From positions 62,001 through 126,000 of the forward strand of contig CAVOZI010000011.1 in NCBI GenBank assembly GCA_963700895.1: a stretch of DNA of 64,000 nucleotides, written 5' to 3'. The translations under genes were made by a program, and so were the position numbers. The notes under the pieces are model-generated. The model did no database searches, was not told the DNA's origin, and saw only the letters and a list, made by a program, of their open reading frames with translations. Shown here piece after piece: positions 51,888-61,473 of the stretch (its first letter is position 1; every line of letters starts with the position of its first letter). Origin of the DNA: Anderseniella sp963700895 (GTDB lineage: Bacteria > Pseudomonadota > Alphaproteobacteria > Rhizobiales > Aestuariivirgaceae).

Positions 51888-52211
51888 GCCGGCCTCTACG
51901 TGTTGCAGGCAAATATACCAACGGGTCCGCGGCCTCGCCCGTCAGCCGGAGTTTGCCACAGGCAACGGTCCACGCCCATGCCAGGTTCCTGAACATAAAA
52001 ACTTGCCGCCGGTATGCAACCAATTCCGGCACCGTTCATTTTTTCGGTACAGCGGCCGAAGCCCTCTGTTCCCTCCCCGCATCGCCGCTGCCGACTTCAA
52101 CCCCCTGGCCTTCCCGGCCGGGGGATCATTTTTTGGGCTGCCCCGATTGTGATCCGGGTGCGATTGACGAACCGGGCGCCAGTTGGCACAGTGCCCGGCA
52201 TTCGCATGCCA
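51888..52211. terminator. Intergenic stretch with a plus-strand terminator-like hairpin
   Basis: CCCCCTGGCC and GGCCGGGGG (52101–52124) form an imperfect strong stem followed by ATCATTTTTT (to 52134). No plus-strand gene lies upstream of it, so its target is unclear. It may insulate the glycine operon. No gene is seen in the interval. Confidence 0.5.
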
Positions 52212-52398
52212 CGATGCGGGAGAGATCAGGCTTCGCGCCTGGCGCCGAAGGAGCAACCGCCCCGGAAACTCTCAGGCAAAAGGACCGCTTCGTGGAACAT
52301 CTCTGGAGAGCAGCGGCGCTAATGCCGCTCACCGAAGGGCGTAAGCAGGCCTTCAGTCAAGGCAGGCGAAATCTCTCAGGTCGTTGACAGAGGGGGCA
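52212..52398 (+). promoter_or_regulatory. Tandem glycine riboswitch
   Basis: Two glycine aptamers follow one another. The first has GCGGGAGAGATC, CGCCGAAGGAGCAA and GAAACTCTCAGGCAAAAGG. The second has CTCTGGAGAGC, CACCGAAGGGCGTAAG and GCGAAATCTCTCAGGT with GACAGAGGGGG. This is the standard leader for glycine-cleavage genes. Glycine binding normally turns expression of gcvT-gcvH-gcvP on. The 41 bases to gcvT hold no obvious separate terminator, so control of translation is possible. Confidence 0.95.
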
Positions 52399-52439
52399 AG
52401 TGTATCCGGTTTTCCGCCGGCTGCACTGCCACCTTTGGA

Positions 52440-53597
52440 ATGACGGCTTGGGGAGACAGGCGCTTGAACGATCAGCAACCGGACACCCTGGAGAAGACAC
52501 CGCTATGCGCGGTCCACGAAGCGCTCGGCGCGCGCATGGTGCCGTTCGCCGGCTACCTGATGCCGGTGCAATACCCCACCGGCATCATCGCCGAGCACAA
52601 TCATGCCCGCCAGAAAGCCGGACTGTTCGACGTCTCGCACATGGGTCAGGCGTGGTTGAAGGGGCCGGATTTCGAAACCACGGCGCGCGCGCTGGAGGCG
52701 CTGGTTCCAGCCGCCATCGTCTCGCTCGAGCCGGGCCGGCAACGTTATTCGCAACTGCTGAACGGCGAGGGCGGGTGCATCGACGACCTGATGATTGCGC
52801 GCCCGGCCCGAAAGGACATGCAGAACGGGCTTTTTCTTGTGGTCAATGCATCGCGCAAGCACATCGACTTTGCGCATCTGCGAAATCACCTGGCCGATGG
52901 TATCAAGCTGGAGGAACTGCCGCAGCTGGCGTTGCTGGCGCTGCAGGGTCCGCGTGCCGAGGCGGTACTCGAGGCGCTGGCGCCAGGCGTCGCTGCGCTT
53001 GAGTTCATGGAGGGTGCGCCGTTCACGTTCGAGGGCGACAGCATATACGTCACGCGGTCGGGCTATACCGGCGAGGACGGGTACGAGATATCCGTGCCGG
53101 CGGCCAGGGCCGAAGCCCTGTGGAACGCGCTGACTGCCCATGAAGAGGTCATGCCAATCGGACTTGGGGCACGCGATTCACTGCGGCTGGAGGCGGGGCT
53201 GTCGCTTTACGGACACGAACTGGACGAAACCGTATCGCCGGTGGAGGCGTCGCTGCTGTGGTCGATCCCGAAACACCGGCGCGAGCAGGGTGGCTTTCCC
53301 GGTGCTGCCCGGATTCAGCGTGAAATCGCCGAAGGCCCTTCCCGCAAGATTGTGGGCATCAAGCCGGAAGGCCGGGCGCCAGCGCGGGAAGGCACCTTGA
53401 TCATGGCGGACGGCAACGAGGTGGGCGTGATCACCTCCGGCGGCTTCGGACCAACCGTTGGCGGTCCGGTGGCGCTGGGCTTCGTGCCGCCGGCGCTGGC
53501 GAAACCCGGCTCGAGGCTCGACCTTATGGTGCGTGGCAAGGCCTTGCCCGCAGAAGTGGTCAAGCTGCCGTTCGTGCAGAAATCATTCAAGAAGTAA
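52440..53597 (+). CDS. gcvT: Glycine cleavage system T protein (aminomethyltransferase)
   Basis: The protein (385 residues from ATG 52440) matches GcvT: EALGARMVPFAGYLMPVQYP, HNHARQKAGLFDVSHMGQ, SGYTGEDGYEISVP, LGARDSLRLEAGLSLYGHEL and GVITSGGFGPTVGGPVALGFV. It transfers the methylene group from aminomethyl-lipoyl GcvH to tetrahydrofolate, releasing ammonia. TTG 52464, behind a strong GGGGAGA site and giving MNDQQPDTLEK, may be the true start. First gene of the riboswitch-controlled operon. Confidence 0.95.
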   Translation: MTAWGDRRLNDQQPDTLEKTPLCAVHEALGARMVPFAGYLMPVQYPTGIIAEHNHARQKAGLFDVSHMGQAWLKGPDFETTARALEALVPAAIVSLEPGRQRYSQLLNGEGGCIDDLMIARPARKDMQNGLFLVVNASRKHIDFAHLRNHLADGIKLEELPQLALLALQGPRAEAVLEALAPGVAALEFMEGAPFTFEGDSIYVTRSGYTGEDGYEISVPAARAEALWNALTAHEEVMPIGLGARDSLRLEAGLSLYGHELDETVSPVEASLLWSIPKHRREQGGFPGAARIQREIAEGPSRKIVGIKPEGRAPAREGTLIMADGNEVGVITSGGFGPTVGGPVALGFVPPALAKPGSRLDLMVRGKALPAEVVKLPFVQKSFKK

Positions 53598-53631
53598 CCA
53601 AACCAAAAAATGCAAATCTGGAGGACTTAAC

Positions 53632-54009
53632 ATGGCGACAATGAAATTTTCCAAGGAGCACGAGTGGATCCGCGTCGAGGGTGACGTGGCCACCATCGGC
53701 ATCACGCAACACGCGGCGGAACAGCTTGGCGACCTGGTGTTCGTGGAACTGCCGGACGTTGGCAAGACGGTAGCGCCCGGCGACGAGGCCGCCGTGGTAG
53801 AATCGGTGAAAGCGGCTAGCGAAGTCTATGCCCCCGTTTCCGGCGAAGTGATCGAGGTTAACTCGGTGCTGGCGGACGAGCCGGGCAAGGTCAACGAGGC
53901 GCCGGAAGGCGATGGCTGGTTCATGAAGCTGAAGCTGTCGGATGCCTCGGAACTGGACGGGCTGATGGACGAGGCCGCCTACCAGGCGTTCGTCGAGGAG
54001 CAGGGCTGA
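53632..54009 (+). CDS. gcvH: Glycine cleavage system H protein
   Basis: The 125-residue lipoyl protein has the signature FSKEHEWIRVEGDVATIGIT and the lipoylated lysine K60 in VVESVKAASEVYAP. It shuttles the aminomethyl group between GcvP, GcvT and the L protein. It follows gcvT by 34 bases behind a GGAGGA site. Confidence 0.97.
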   Translation: MATMKFSKEHEWIRVEGDVATIGITQHAAEQLGDLVFVELPDVGKTVAPGDEAAVVESVKAASEVYAPVSGEVIEVNSVLADEPGKVNEAPEGDGWFMKLKLSDASELDGLMDEAAYQAFVEEQG

Positions 54010-54059
54010 TCCCCTTGCCCCCGCCTCGCCCCGAAACGATCACCATGAAAGCGTAAACA

Positions 54060-56966
54060 ATGGCTGACAATCGCCCCCGTCTGACCGACCTGCAAGCCGG
54101 TGCCAACTTCATTCCCCGTCACATCGGCCCGCGTGAATCCGAGATTTCGGACATGCTGAAGACGGTTGACGCCTCCTCTCTCGATGATCTGATCTCCAAG
54201 GTCGTACCGAAGAAAATACACTCGGATCGGGCTCTGGAATTGCCTGTTCCACTGTCGGAGCGCAACGCGCTGTCGGACTTGCGCAAGATTGCAAGCCGCA
54301 ACCGCATCTACACCTCGATGATCGGCATGGGCTATTATGGCTGCGTGACGCCGAAGGTCATCCTGCGCAACATCCTGGAGAATCCCGGCTGGTATACGGC
54401 CTATACGCCCTACCAGGCAGAGGTGAGCCAGGGCCGGCTTGAAGCACTGCTCAACTTCCAGCAGATGGTGGTGGACCTCACTGGCCTTGAACTGGCCAGC
54501 GCCTCGCTGCTGGACGAAGGCACGGCGGCGGCTGAGGCCATGGCCATGGCGCACCGGGTTTCTAAATCCGGGCGCGATGCGTTCTTCGTCGATGCCGACA
54601 CCCACCCGCAGACCATCGCGGTGCTGGAAACGAGGGCGCGCGGCTTCGGCTTCGAACTGGTGATCGGGGATCCCGCAACCGACCTGAAGCCGGGCGAGGT
54701 GTTTGCCGCCCTGCTGTCCTATCCCGGTTCGTCAGGCCAGGTGCGCGACCACAGCAAGATGATCGCTGCGCTGAAAGAGGCGGGCGCGCTGTCGATCATG
54801 GCCACTGACCTACTGGCGCTGGCCATGCTGACGCCGCCGGGCGAGCTTGGCGCCGACATTGCCGTGGGCTCGGCCCAGCGCTTCGGCGTGCCGATGGGTT
54901 ATGGCGGCCCGCATGCGGCCTTCTTCGCCACCCGCGACGAGTTCAAGCGGGCGATGCCGGGCCGCGTCATCGGGGTGTCGGTGGATGCGGAAGGCCGGCC
55001 AGCGCTGCGCATGGCGCTGCAGACCCGCGAACAGCATATCCGGCGCGAGAAGGCCACCAGCAACATCTGCACAGCGCAGGTGCTGCTGGCGGTGATTGCC
55101 GGCATGTTTGCCGTCTACCAGGGGCCGAAGGGCATCGCCAAGATTGCCGCCCGCGCCCACCGATTTGCCGAGATCACCGCGCACGCCCTGAAGAAATGGG
55201 GGTACGAAGTCACCACCGATGCCTTCTTCGACACCATTACCGTGCGCGCCCCGGCCCGCGCCTACGCGCTGGTGGCGAAGGCGCGCGAGCAGCGCATCAA
55301 CCTGCGCCATGTGGACGCCGACCATATCGGCATCTCGTTCGACGAGACCACGCGGCGCTCGGAGGTCGAGAAGCTGCTCAGCTGCTTCAGGACCAACGGG
55401 CTGGCGGGCTGGAGTCTCGACCAGATCGACGAGGAACTGAGCGAATGCATCCCGGCCGGGCTGCGGCGCACGTCCGGGTACCTCACCCACCCGGTGTTCA
55501 ACATGTACCGGTCGGAGACGCGGATGCTGCGCTATCTGCGGCACCTGCAGTCGAAGGACATTGCGCTCGACCGCTCGATGATCCCGCTGGGTTCGTGCAC
55601 CATGAAGCTCAACGCCACCACCGAGATGATTCCGGTGACCTGGCCGGAGTTCGCCAACATGCACCCGTTCTGCCCGCTGGAGCAGGCGCAGGGCTATCAG
55701 CAGCTGTTCGAGGAACTGGAAAGCTGGCTGGCCGAGATCACCGGCTTCGACGCCGTCTCCCTGCAGCCCAATGCCGGCAGCCAGGGTGAGTATGCAGGCC
55801 TCATGACCATCCGCGCCTTCCACGAGGCCAACGGTGACAGCCACCGCGACGTGTGCCTGATCCCGTCGTCGGCCCATGGCACCAATCCGGCGTCTGCCGT
55901 GATGGCGGGGCTGAAGGTGGTGGTGGTCAAGTGCGATGACCATGGCAACGTGGACGTGGACGACCTGACGGCGAAAGCGGACGCCCACAAGGACAATCTG
56001 GCGGCGTTGATGGTCACCTACCCGTCCACCCACGGAGTGTTCGAGGAAGCCATCAAGGACATCTGCCGGGTGATCCATGACCATGGCGGGCAGGTCTATC
56101 TGGACGGGGCCAACCTCAATGCGCTGGTGGGCCTCGTCCGCCCGGCCGAGATCGGGGCGGACGTGTGCCACATGAACCTGCACAAGACCTTCTGCATTCC
56201 CCATGGCGGCGGCGGGCCCGGCGTAGGGCCCATCGGCGTGAAGGCGCATCTTGCACGGTTCCTGCCCGGCCATGACGTGGTCGAGGGCGTCAACCCTGCC
56301 GCCCACGGCTTGCCCACCATCGGCCAGGTGTCGGCAGCGCCCTGGGGCTCGGCCTCGATCCTGCCGATCTCGTGGGCCTACATCGCCATGATGGGTGCGC
56401 AAGGCCTGACCCGGGCGACGCAGGTGGCCATTCTCAACGCCAACTACATTGCGCGCCGGCTCGGCAAGCATTTCCCGATCGTCTACTCCGGGCCGGGCGG
56501 CTACGTGGCGCACGAGTGCATCATCGACATGCGCGAGGTGAAGGAGAAGACCGGCATTGGCGTGGAGGACGTGGCCAAGCGGCTGGTGGACTATGGCTTC
56601 CACGCGCCGACGATGAGCTGGCCGGTGCCGGAAACGCTGATGATCGAGCCGACCGAGTCCGAGTGCCAGCAGGAGATCGACCGGTTCTGCGATGCGATGA
56701 TCCAGATCCGCGCCGAGATTGCCGAGGTGGAACAGGGCAAGGCCGACAAGGTCAACAACGTGCTGCGCAATGCGCCGCACACCCACCGCGCGCTGCTCGA
56801 GGACTGGACACGGCCTTACTCGCGCGAGCAGGCGTACTTCCCGCTGCACACCCAGCGCGACGACAAGTACTGGCCGCCGGTGGCGCGCGTCGACAACGTA
56901 TACGGAGACCGGCACGTGGTGTGCACCTGCCCGCCGCTGGAGGCCTATGCGGAGGCCGCAGAGTAA
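54060..56966 (+). CDS. gcvP: Glycine dehydrogenase (decarboxylating), P protein, single-chain form
   Basis: The 968-residue protein is the fused, full-length P protein (both the N-terminal and the C-terminal PLP-fold halves in one chain). The PLP lysine is K709 in NLHKTFCIPHGGGGPG, followed by GVGPIGVKAHL. It decarboxylates glycine and loads the aminomethyl group onto GcvH. It follows gcvH by 50 bases. The lpd (L protein) gene is not in the window. Confidence 0.97.
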   Translation: MADNRPRLTDLQAGANFIPRHIGPRESEISDMLKTVDASSLDDLISKVVPKKIHSDRALELPVPLSERNALSDLRKIASRNRIYTSMIGMGYYGCVTPKVILRNILENPGWYTAYTPYQAEVSQGRLEALLNFQQMVVDLTGLELASASLLDEGTAAAEAMAMAHRVSKSGRDAFFVDADTHPQTIAVLETRARGFGFELVIGDPATDLKPGEVFAALLSYPGSSGQVRDHSKMIAALKEAGALSIMATDLLALAMLTPPGELGADIAVGSAQRFGVPMGYGGPHAAFFATRDEFKRAMPGRVIGVSVDAEGRPALRMALQTREQHIRREKATSNICTAQVLLAVIAGMFAVYQGPKGIAKIAARAHRFAEITAHALKKWGYEVTTDAFFDTITVRAPARAYALVAKAREQRINLRHVDADHIGISFDETTRRSEVEKLLSCFRTNGLAGWSLDQIDEELSECIPAGLRRTSGYLTHPVFNMYRSETRMLRYLRHLQSKDIALDRSMIPLGSCTMKLNATTEMIPVTWPEFANMHPFCPLEQAQGYQQLFEELESWLAEITGFDAVSLQPNAGSQGEYAGLMTIRAFHEANGDSHRDVCLIPSSAHGTNPASAVMAGLKVVVVKCDDHGNVDVDDLTAKADAHKDNLAALMVTYPSTHGVFEEAIKDICRVIHDHGGQVYLDGANLNALVGLVRPAEIGADVCHMNLHKTFCIPHGGGGPGVGPIGVKAHLARFLPGHDVVEGVNPAAHGLPTIGQVSAAPWGSASILPISWAYIAMMGAQGLTRATQVAILNANYIARRLGKHFPIVYSGPGGYVAHECIIDMREVKEKTGIGVEDVAKRLVDYGFHAPTMSWPVPETLMIEPTESECQQEIDRFCDAMIQIRAEIAEVEQGKADKVNNVLRNAPHTHRALLEDWTRPYSREQAYFPLHTQRDDKYWPPVARVDNVYGDRHVVCTCPPLEAYAEAAE

Positions 56967-56969
56967 GGA

Positions 56970-58164
<1,195 letters not shown>

Positions 58165-58172
<8 letters not shown>

Positions 58173-58761
58173 TCCGCTTGAGCCACTTCCACGTCGCCGG
58201 GAAGACGATGGCCGCAAGCACCAGCTTGGCGATATCGCCGGGGATGAATGGCAGGAGGCCGAACTGCACGGCCTTCTCGACGCCGATCAGCGCCGACAGC
58301 CAGCCGAGGCCGAGTGCATACATCGCCACCGTGCCTGCCAGCATGGCGAGGCCCATGGTCAGCACGGTGCGGTCAAGGCCACGTTCAGCCAGCCAGCCGG
58401 TGATGCCGGCGGCAACCACGAAGCCTGCAAGATAACCGCCGGTGGGACCTGCCATGTATGCAAGGCCAAGGCCCTTCTCCGGCGTACCGGCAAACACCGG
58501 CAGACCCATCGCACCTTCCAGCAGGTAGAGCGCGACGGTGGCCATGCCAAGCCGCCAGCCGAAGGCAGCACCGATACCCAGCACCACGAAGGTCTGCATG
58601 GTCATCGGCACAGGCCAGAACGGCACCTGAACCTTGGCCGACGCCCACAGCAACAGCGAACCTGCAATGGCCAGAAGCACGTTCTGGACAATGGTAAGGC
58701 CGCCGTACCTGCCCAGCACGGTCTGGGTGAGCGTTGGCATGGAAGCGTTGGCGGTGTGCAT
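58165..58761 (-). CDS. bioY: Biotin transporter substrate-binding component BioY
   Basis: The 198-residue integral membrane protein has six hydrophobic segments and the BioY signatures VQVPFWPVPMTMQTFVVLGIGAAFG, LYLLEGAMGLPVFAG, GPTGGYLAGFVVAA and FIPGDIAKLVLAA. It binds biotin with or without an ECF energising module; bioM and bioN are not adjacent. It is upstream of and overlaps the thiolase gene. A small palindrome, GCTATATTAGC (58812–58822), lies in its promoter region. Confidence 0.95.
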
Positions 58762-58857
58762 GATGTAAACCCCTGCTTTGTTTGCCTGATGGCTTTAAAC
58801 CTGTTGCCAATCGCTATATTAGCCTTTGGCAACGACCGCAACAGCACTAAAGTTTTC

Positions 58858-59781
58858 ATGCCCATGAGTGAGTTGAGTTTTGACCAGGCCTTCGAGGCAG
58901 CGCACGGGCGCGCCGTGGACGTAAGCCCGCTGGTGCGCCGCGTTACCTGCAACAATCCTGGCCCGTTCACCTTCAAGGGAACCAACTCCTATATCGTCGG
59001 GCGCGGCAACGTCGCCATCATCGATCCGGGCCCCGAGGACGAGGACCATCTGGCTGCCCTGCTCGATGCGGTGCGCGGCGAAACGGTTACGCATATCATC
59101 ATCACCCACACCCACCGGGACCACTCGCCGCTGGCGCGCCAACTCAAGGCTGCCACCGGGGCCGTCACTTTTGGTTACGGCCCGCACGGGGCCGGGCGGC
59201 CGGCCAAGGCCATCACTTCCGGTGACATCACGCTTGATGCAGCCGGCGACCACGAGTTCCAACCCGACGTGACGGTTGATCATGGAGAGGTGATCGAAGG
59301 AACCGGCTGGACGCTCGAAGGCGTGTTCACGCCGGGTCACTGCTCCAATCACCTGGCCTTCGCGCTGCCTGAGGAACGGGTGCTGTTTTCAGGTGATCAT
59401 GTAATGGCGTGGTCCACCTCGGTCATTGCGCCGCCGGATGGCCACATGGCGGACTACTTCGCCTCGCTGCGCACGTTGATGGAGCGGGTGGACGACAAGG
59501 TCTACCTGCCCGGCCACGGCCCCGCCAAGACCGAACCACAGCGGTTTGCCCGCGCCTTTCTCGGTCACCGGCAAATGCGCGAGAAAGCCGTGCTGCAGCG
59601 GATCAGGGGTGGCGAGCGCACCATCATGGGCGTGGTCCGGAAGGTCTATGCCGGTGTGGATCCGAAGCTGCACAACGCTGCCGCCCTGTCGACGCTGGCC
59701 CACGTCGAGCACCTCATTGAACAGGGGCTGGTGAGAGCGCACGGACCGCTGTCCATCAACACCGAGTACGAGGCGGCGTGA
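58858..59781 (+). CDS. Metallo-beta-lactamase fold hydrolase (LACTB2-like)
   Basis: ATG 58858 gives 307 residues (ATG 58864 is also possible). The zinc motif is HTHRDHSP, with the second-site histidine in FTPGHCSNH and the aspartate in SGDHVM. A C-terminal winged-helix-like region (VLQRIRGGERTIMGVVRKVYAGVDPKLHNAAALSTLAHVEHLIEQGLV) is typical of the LACTB2/CPSF-related MBL group. Substrate is unknown; RNA or thioester hydrolysis occurs in relatives. It is divergent from bioY. Confidence 0.87.
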   Translation: MPMSELSFDQAFEAAHGRAVDVSPLVRRVTCNNPGPFTFKGTNSYIVGRGNVAIIDPGPEDEDHLAALLDAVRGETVTHIIITHTHRDHSPLARQLKAATGAVTFGYGPHGAGRPAKAITSGDITLDAAGDHEFQPDVTVDHGEVIEGTGWTLEGVFTPGHCSNHLAFALPEERVLFSGDHVMAWSTSVIAPPDGHMADYFASLRTLMERVDDKVYLPGHGPAKTEPQRFARAFLGHRQMREKAVLQRIRGGERTIMGVVRKVYAGVDPKLHNAAALSTLAHVEHLIEQGLVRAHGPLSINTEYEAA

Positions 59782-59784
59782 GCC

Positions 59785-60717
59785 GTGGTCAGGCGCATGC
59801 TCATCACCATCCTTGCACTGATTTCCGTCACCCTTGGGGCAGCGGTCCTCTGGGCCTGGACACCGGACCTGCCGCGAAGCGCGCTTGAAGCGAAGTATCT
59901 CGAACAGCCCGGCGACCTTATGAACGTGGACGGCATGCGCCTGCACGTGCGCGACCGTGGGTCCCGAGATGCATCCGCCGTCGTCATGATTCATGGTACG
60001 GCATCGCACTTGCAAAGCTGGGACGACTGGGCGGCCGGGCTACAGGACCGCTTCCGGGTGGTGCGGCTTGACCTGCCGGGTCACGGCCTGTCGGAACCGG
60101 ATCCCACCGGCAACTACTCGGATGAACGCAGCGTCGCGCTTCTCGCGGCGTTGATGGACCGGCTCGGCATTGAAAGGGCCAGCATCATCGGCAGTTCGCT
60201 GGGCGGGCGCATCGCCTGGAAATTTGCCGCCGCCCATCCGGACCGGACGGCAAAACTGGTGCTGGTTTCGCCGGACGGATTCGCCAGTCCCGGCTTCGAG
60301 TATGGCAAGGCGCCGGAAGTGCCAGCCTCGCTCGGCCTGATGAAGCATTTCATGCCGAAGCGGCGGCTGCGCCCGCAGCTGGCGGCGGCCTATGCCGATG
60401 GCAGCCGCATGGGCGGTGCGATCCTGCAACGCTATCATCACCTCATGCGCGCACCCGGCAACCGCGAGGCGCTGCTGGAGCGTATGCGCCAGACCGTGCT
60501 GGAGCCGCCCGCACCCTTCCTTGAAAAGATCACCGCAGCCACCCTGCTCGTCTGGGGCGAGCAGGACCGGATGATACCCGTCAGCAACGCGCAGGACTAT
60601 CTGCGGGTGATGCCCAACGCCGAACTGGTCACCTTCGCGGACGTGGGACACGTGCCGCAGGAGGAGGCGCCGGAGATGTCGCTTAAACCGGTCAGGGCAT
60701 TCCTCGAACGTCCCTGA
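59785..60717 (+). CDS. Alpha/beta-hydrolase, membrane-anchored
   Basis: Starts GTG 59785 (ATG 59797 also possible), three bases after the preceding gene, so probably the same operon. It has an N-terminal hydrophobic anchor (LITILALISVTLGAAVLWAW) and an alpha/beta-hydrolase core: oxyanion region VMIHGTASHLQSWDDW, nucleophile elbow IGSSLGGRI, acid in WGEQDRMIPV and histidine in DVGHVPQEEAP. Substrate is unknown; similar proteins include haloperoxidase-like esterases. Confidence 0.87.
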   Translation: MVRRMLITILALISVTLGAAVLWAWTPDLPRSALEAKYLEQPGDLMNVDGMRLHVRDRGSRDASAVVMIHGTASHLQSWDDWAAGLQDRFRVVRLDLPGHGLSEPDPTGNYSDERSVALLAALMDRLGIERASIIGSSLGGRIAWKFAAAHPDRTAKLVLVSPDGFASPGFEYGKAPEVPASLGLMKHFMPKRRLRPQLAAAYADGSRMGGAILQRYHHLMRAPGNREALLERMRQTVLEPPAPFLEKITAATLLVWGEQDRMIPVSNAQDYLRVMPNAELVTFADVGHVPQEEAPEMSLKPVRAFLERP

Positions 60718-60726
60718 CGCCGGACA

Positions 60727-61161
60727 TCACACGCGCTCGTAGCGGCGCATCATCGATACCTTGCACTCTACTTCCACCACGTGCTCCATCTCGGCAATCC
60801 GGTCACGGATGTCCTGCAGCTGCGCAGGATTGCCGGTCTCGACGCTGACGATCATGTCGGGCTTGCCGGAGATGGAATCGATGGAGGTTACCCCGGCAAT
60901 GGCCGCAATGCCCGGCGCGAGACGGGTACAATTCGGAACACAGGTGGTGACGTGGATGAACGCGCGCGTGACTTGTTCCCGATCGGGCCTGCGGATGGTG
61001 AAGCCCAGGATTTCGCCATCTGCCTTCAACCGGGCAATGCGCTCCTGAACGGCTGATGTGGAAAGCCCCACCTCTCCTGCCAGCGTCTTTAGCGGCATGC
61101 GGCCATCGTGTTCCAGCAGGGCGAGCAGGCGTTCATCGATTGCGTCGAGTTTCTTCGGCAT
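60727..61161 (-). CDS. Lrp/AsnC-family transcriptional regulator
   Basis: The 144-residue protein has the N-terminal helix-turn-helix (KLDAIDERLLALLEHDGRMPLKTLAGEVGLSTSAVQERIARLKADGEI) and the C-terminal RAM ligand-binding domain (FIHVTTCVPN, GVTSIDSISGKPDMIVSVE). Such regulators respond to amino acids. It is divergent from the 64-residue cysteine-containing protein and is the obvious candidate to control it. Confidence 0.93.
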   Translation of the reverse strand: MPKKLDAIDERLLALLEHDGRMPLKTLAGEVGLSTSAVQERIARLKADGEILGFTIRRPDREQVTRAFIHVTTCVPNCTRLAPGIAAIAGVTSIDSISGKPDMIVSVETGNPAQLQDIRDRIAEMEHVVEVECKVSMMRRYERV

Positions 61162-61278
61162 GGAAGTCCATCGTTTGCGCCGGAAAACAACCGGCCGTTC
61201 CGGAAACTGACCGGAACAAATCGCCCGAGCGCGCCCCTAGTGTCAATCGCGCGAAACAATCACGAGGAGACTATCGCA

Positions 61279-61473
61279 ATGAGCAACCTGTCGATCGATG
61301 CCGCCGTCAACAAGACCTGCCCGTGGTCGGGCAACCCGATTTCCCCAGACGCGCTGACGCGGTATCGCGGCCATGTTGTCGGCTTCTGCAATACCGGCTG
61401 CCGCGACAAGTTCGAAAAGGCAACGGCGATGTTCGACGGCATCATTGAGCAGTCGGCAGCACGTAATCCTTGA
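61279..61473 (+). CDS. Small YHS/TRASH-like metal-binding protein (64 residues)
   Basis: ATG 61279, behind CGAGGAGA, gives MSNLSIDAAVNKTCPWSGNP, then RYRGHVVGFCNTGCRDKFEKA. The Cys pattern CPWSG...FCNTGC with a preceding RYRG strand fits the short YHS/TRASH metal-binding fold. Related short proteins are often misnamed glutathione S-transferase. Probably a metal or sulfur-stress protein, function unproven. Its 3' end overlaps the convergent acyl-CoA synthetase gene by 32 bases. Confidence 0.75.
   Translation: MSNLSIDAAVNKTCPWSGNPISPDALTRYRGHVVGFCNTGCRDKFEKATAMFDGIIEQSAARNP

Noticed and set aside
50493..51992. A 499-codon plus-strand open frame
   Set aside because: It is antisense to the CHASE kinase and has the H/Q/R/G-rich composition typical of shadow frames.
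54810..56915. A 701-codon minus-strand open frame
   Set aside because: It is antisense to gcvP, rich in H, R, G and A without protein-like motifs, and the gcvP reading is certain.
58812..58822. BioR operator at GCTATATTAGC upstream of bioY
   Set aside because: The palindrome does not match the BioR consensus I know, so I mention it only as a weak feature of the bioY promoter.
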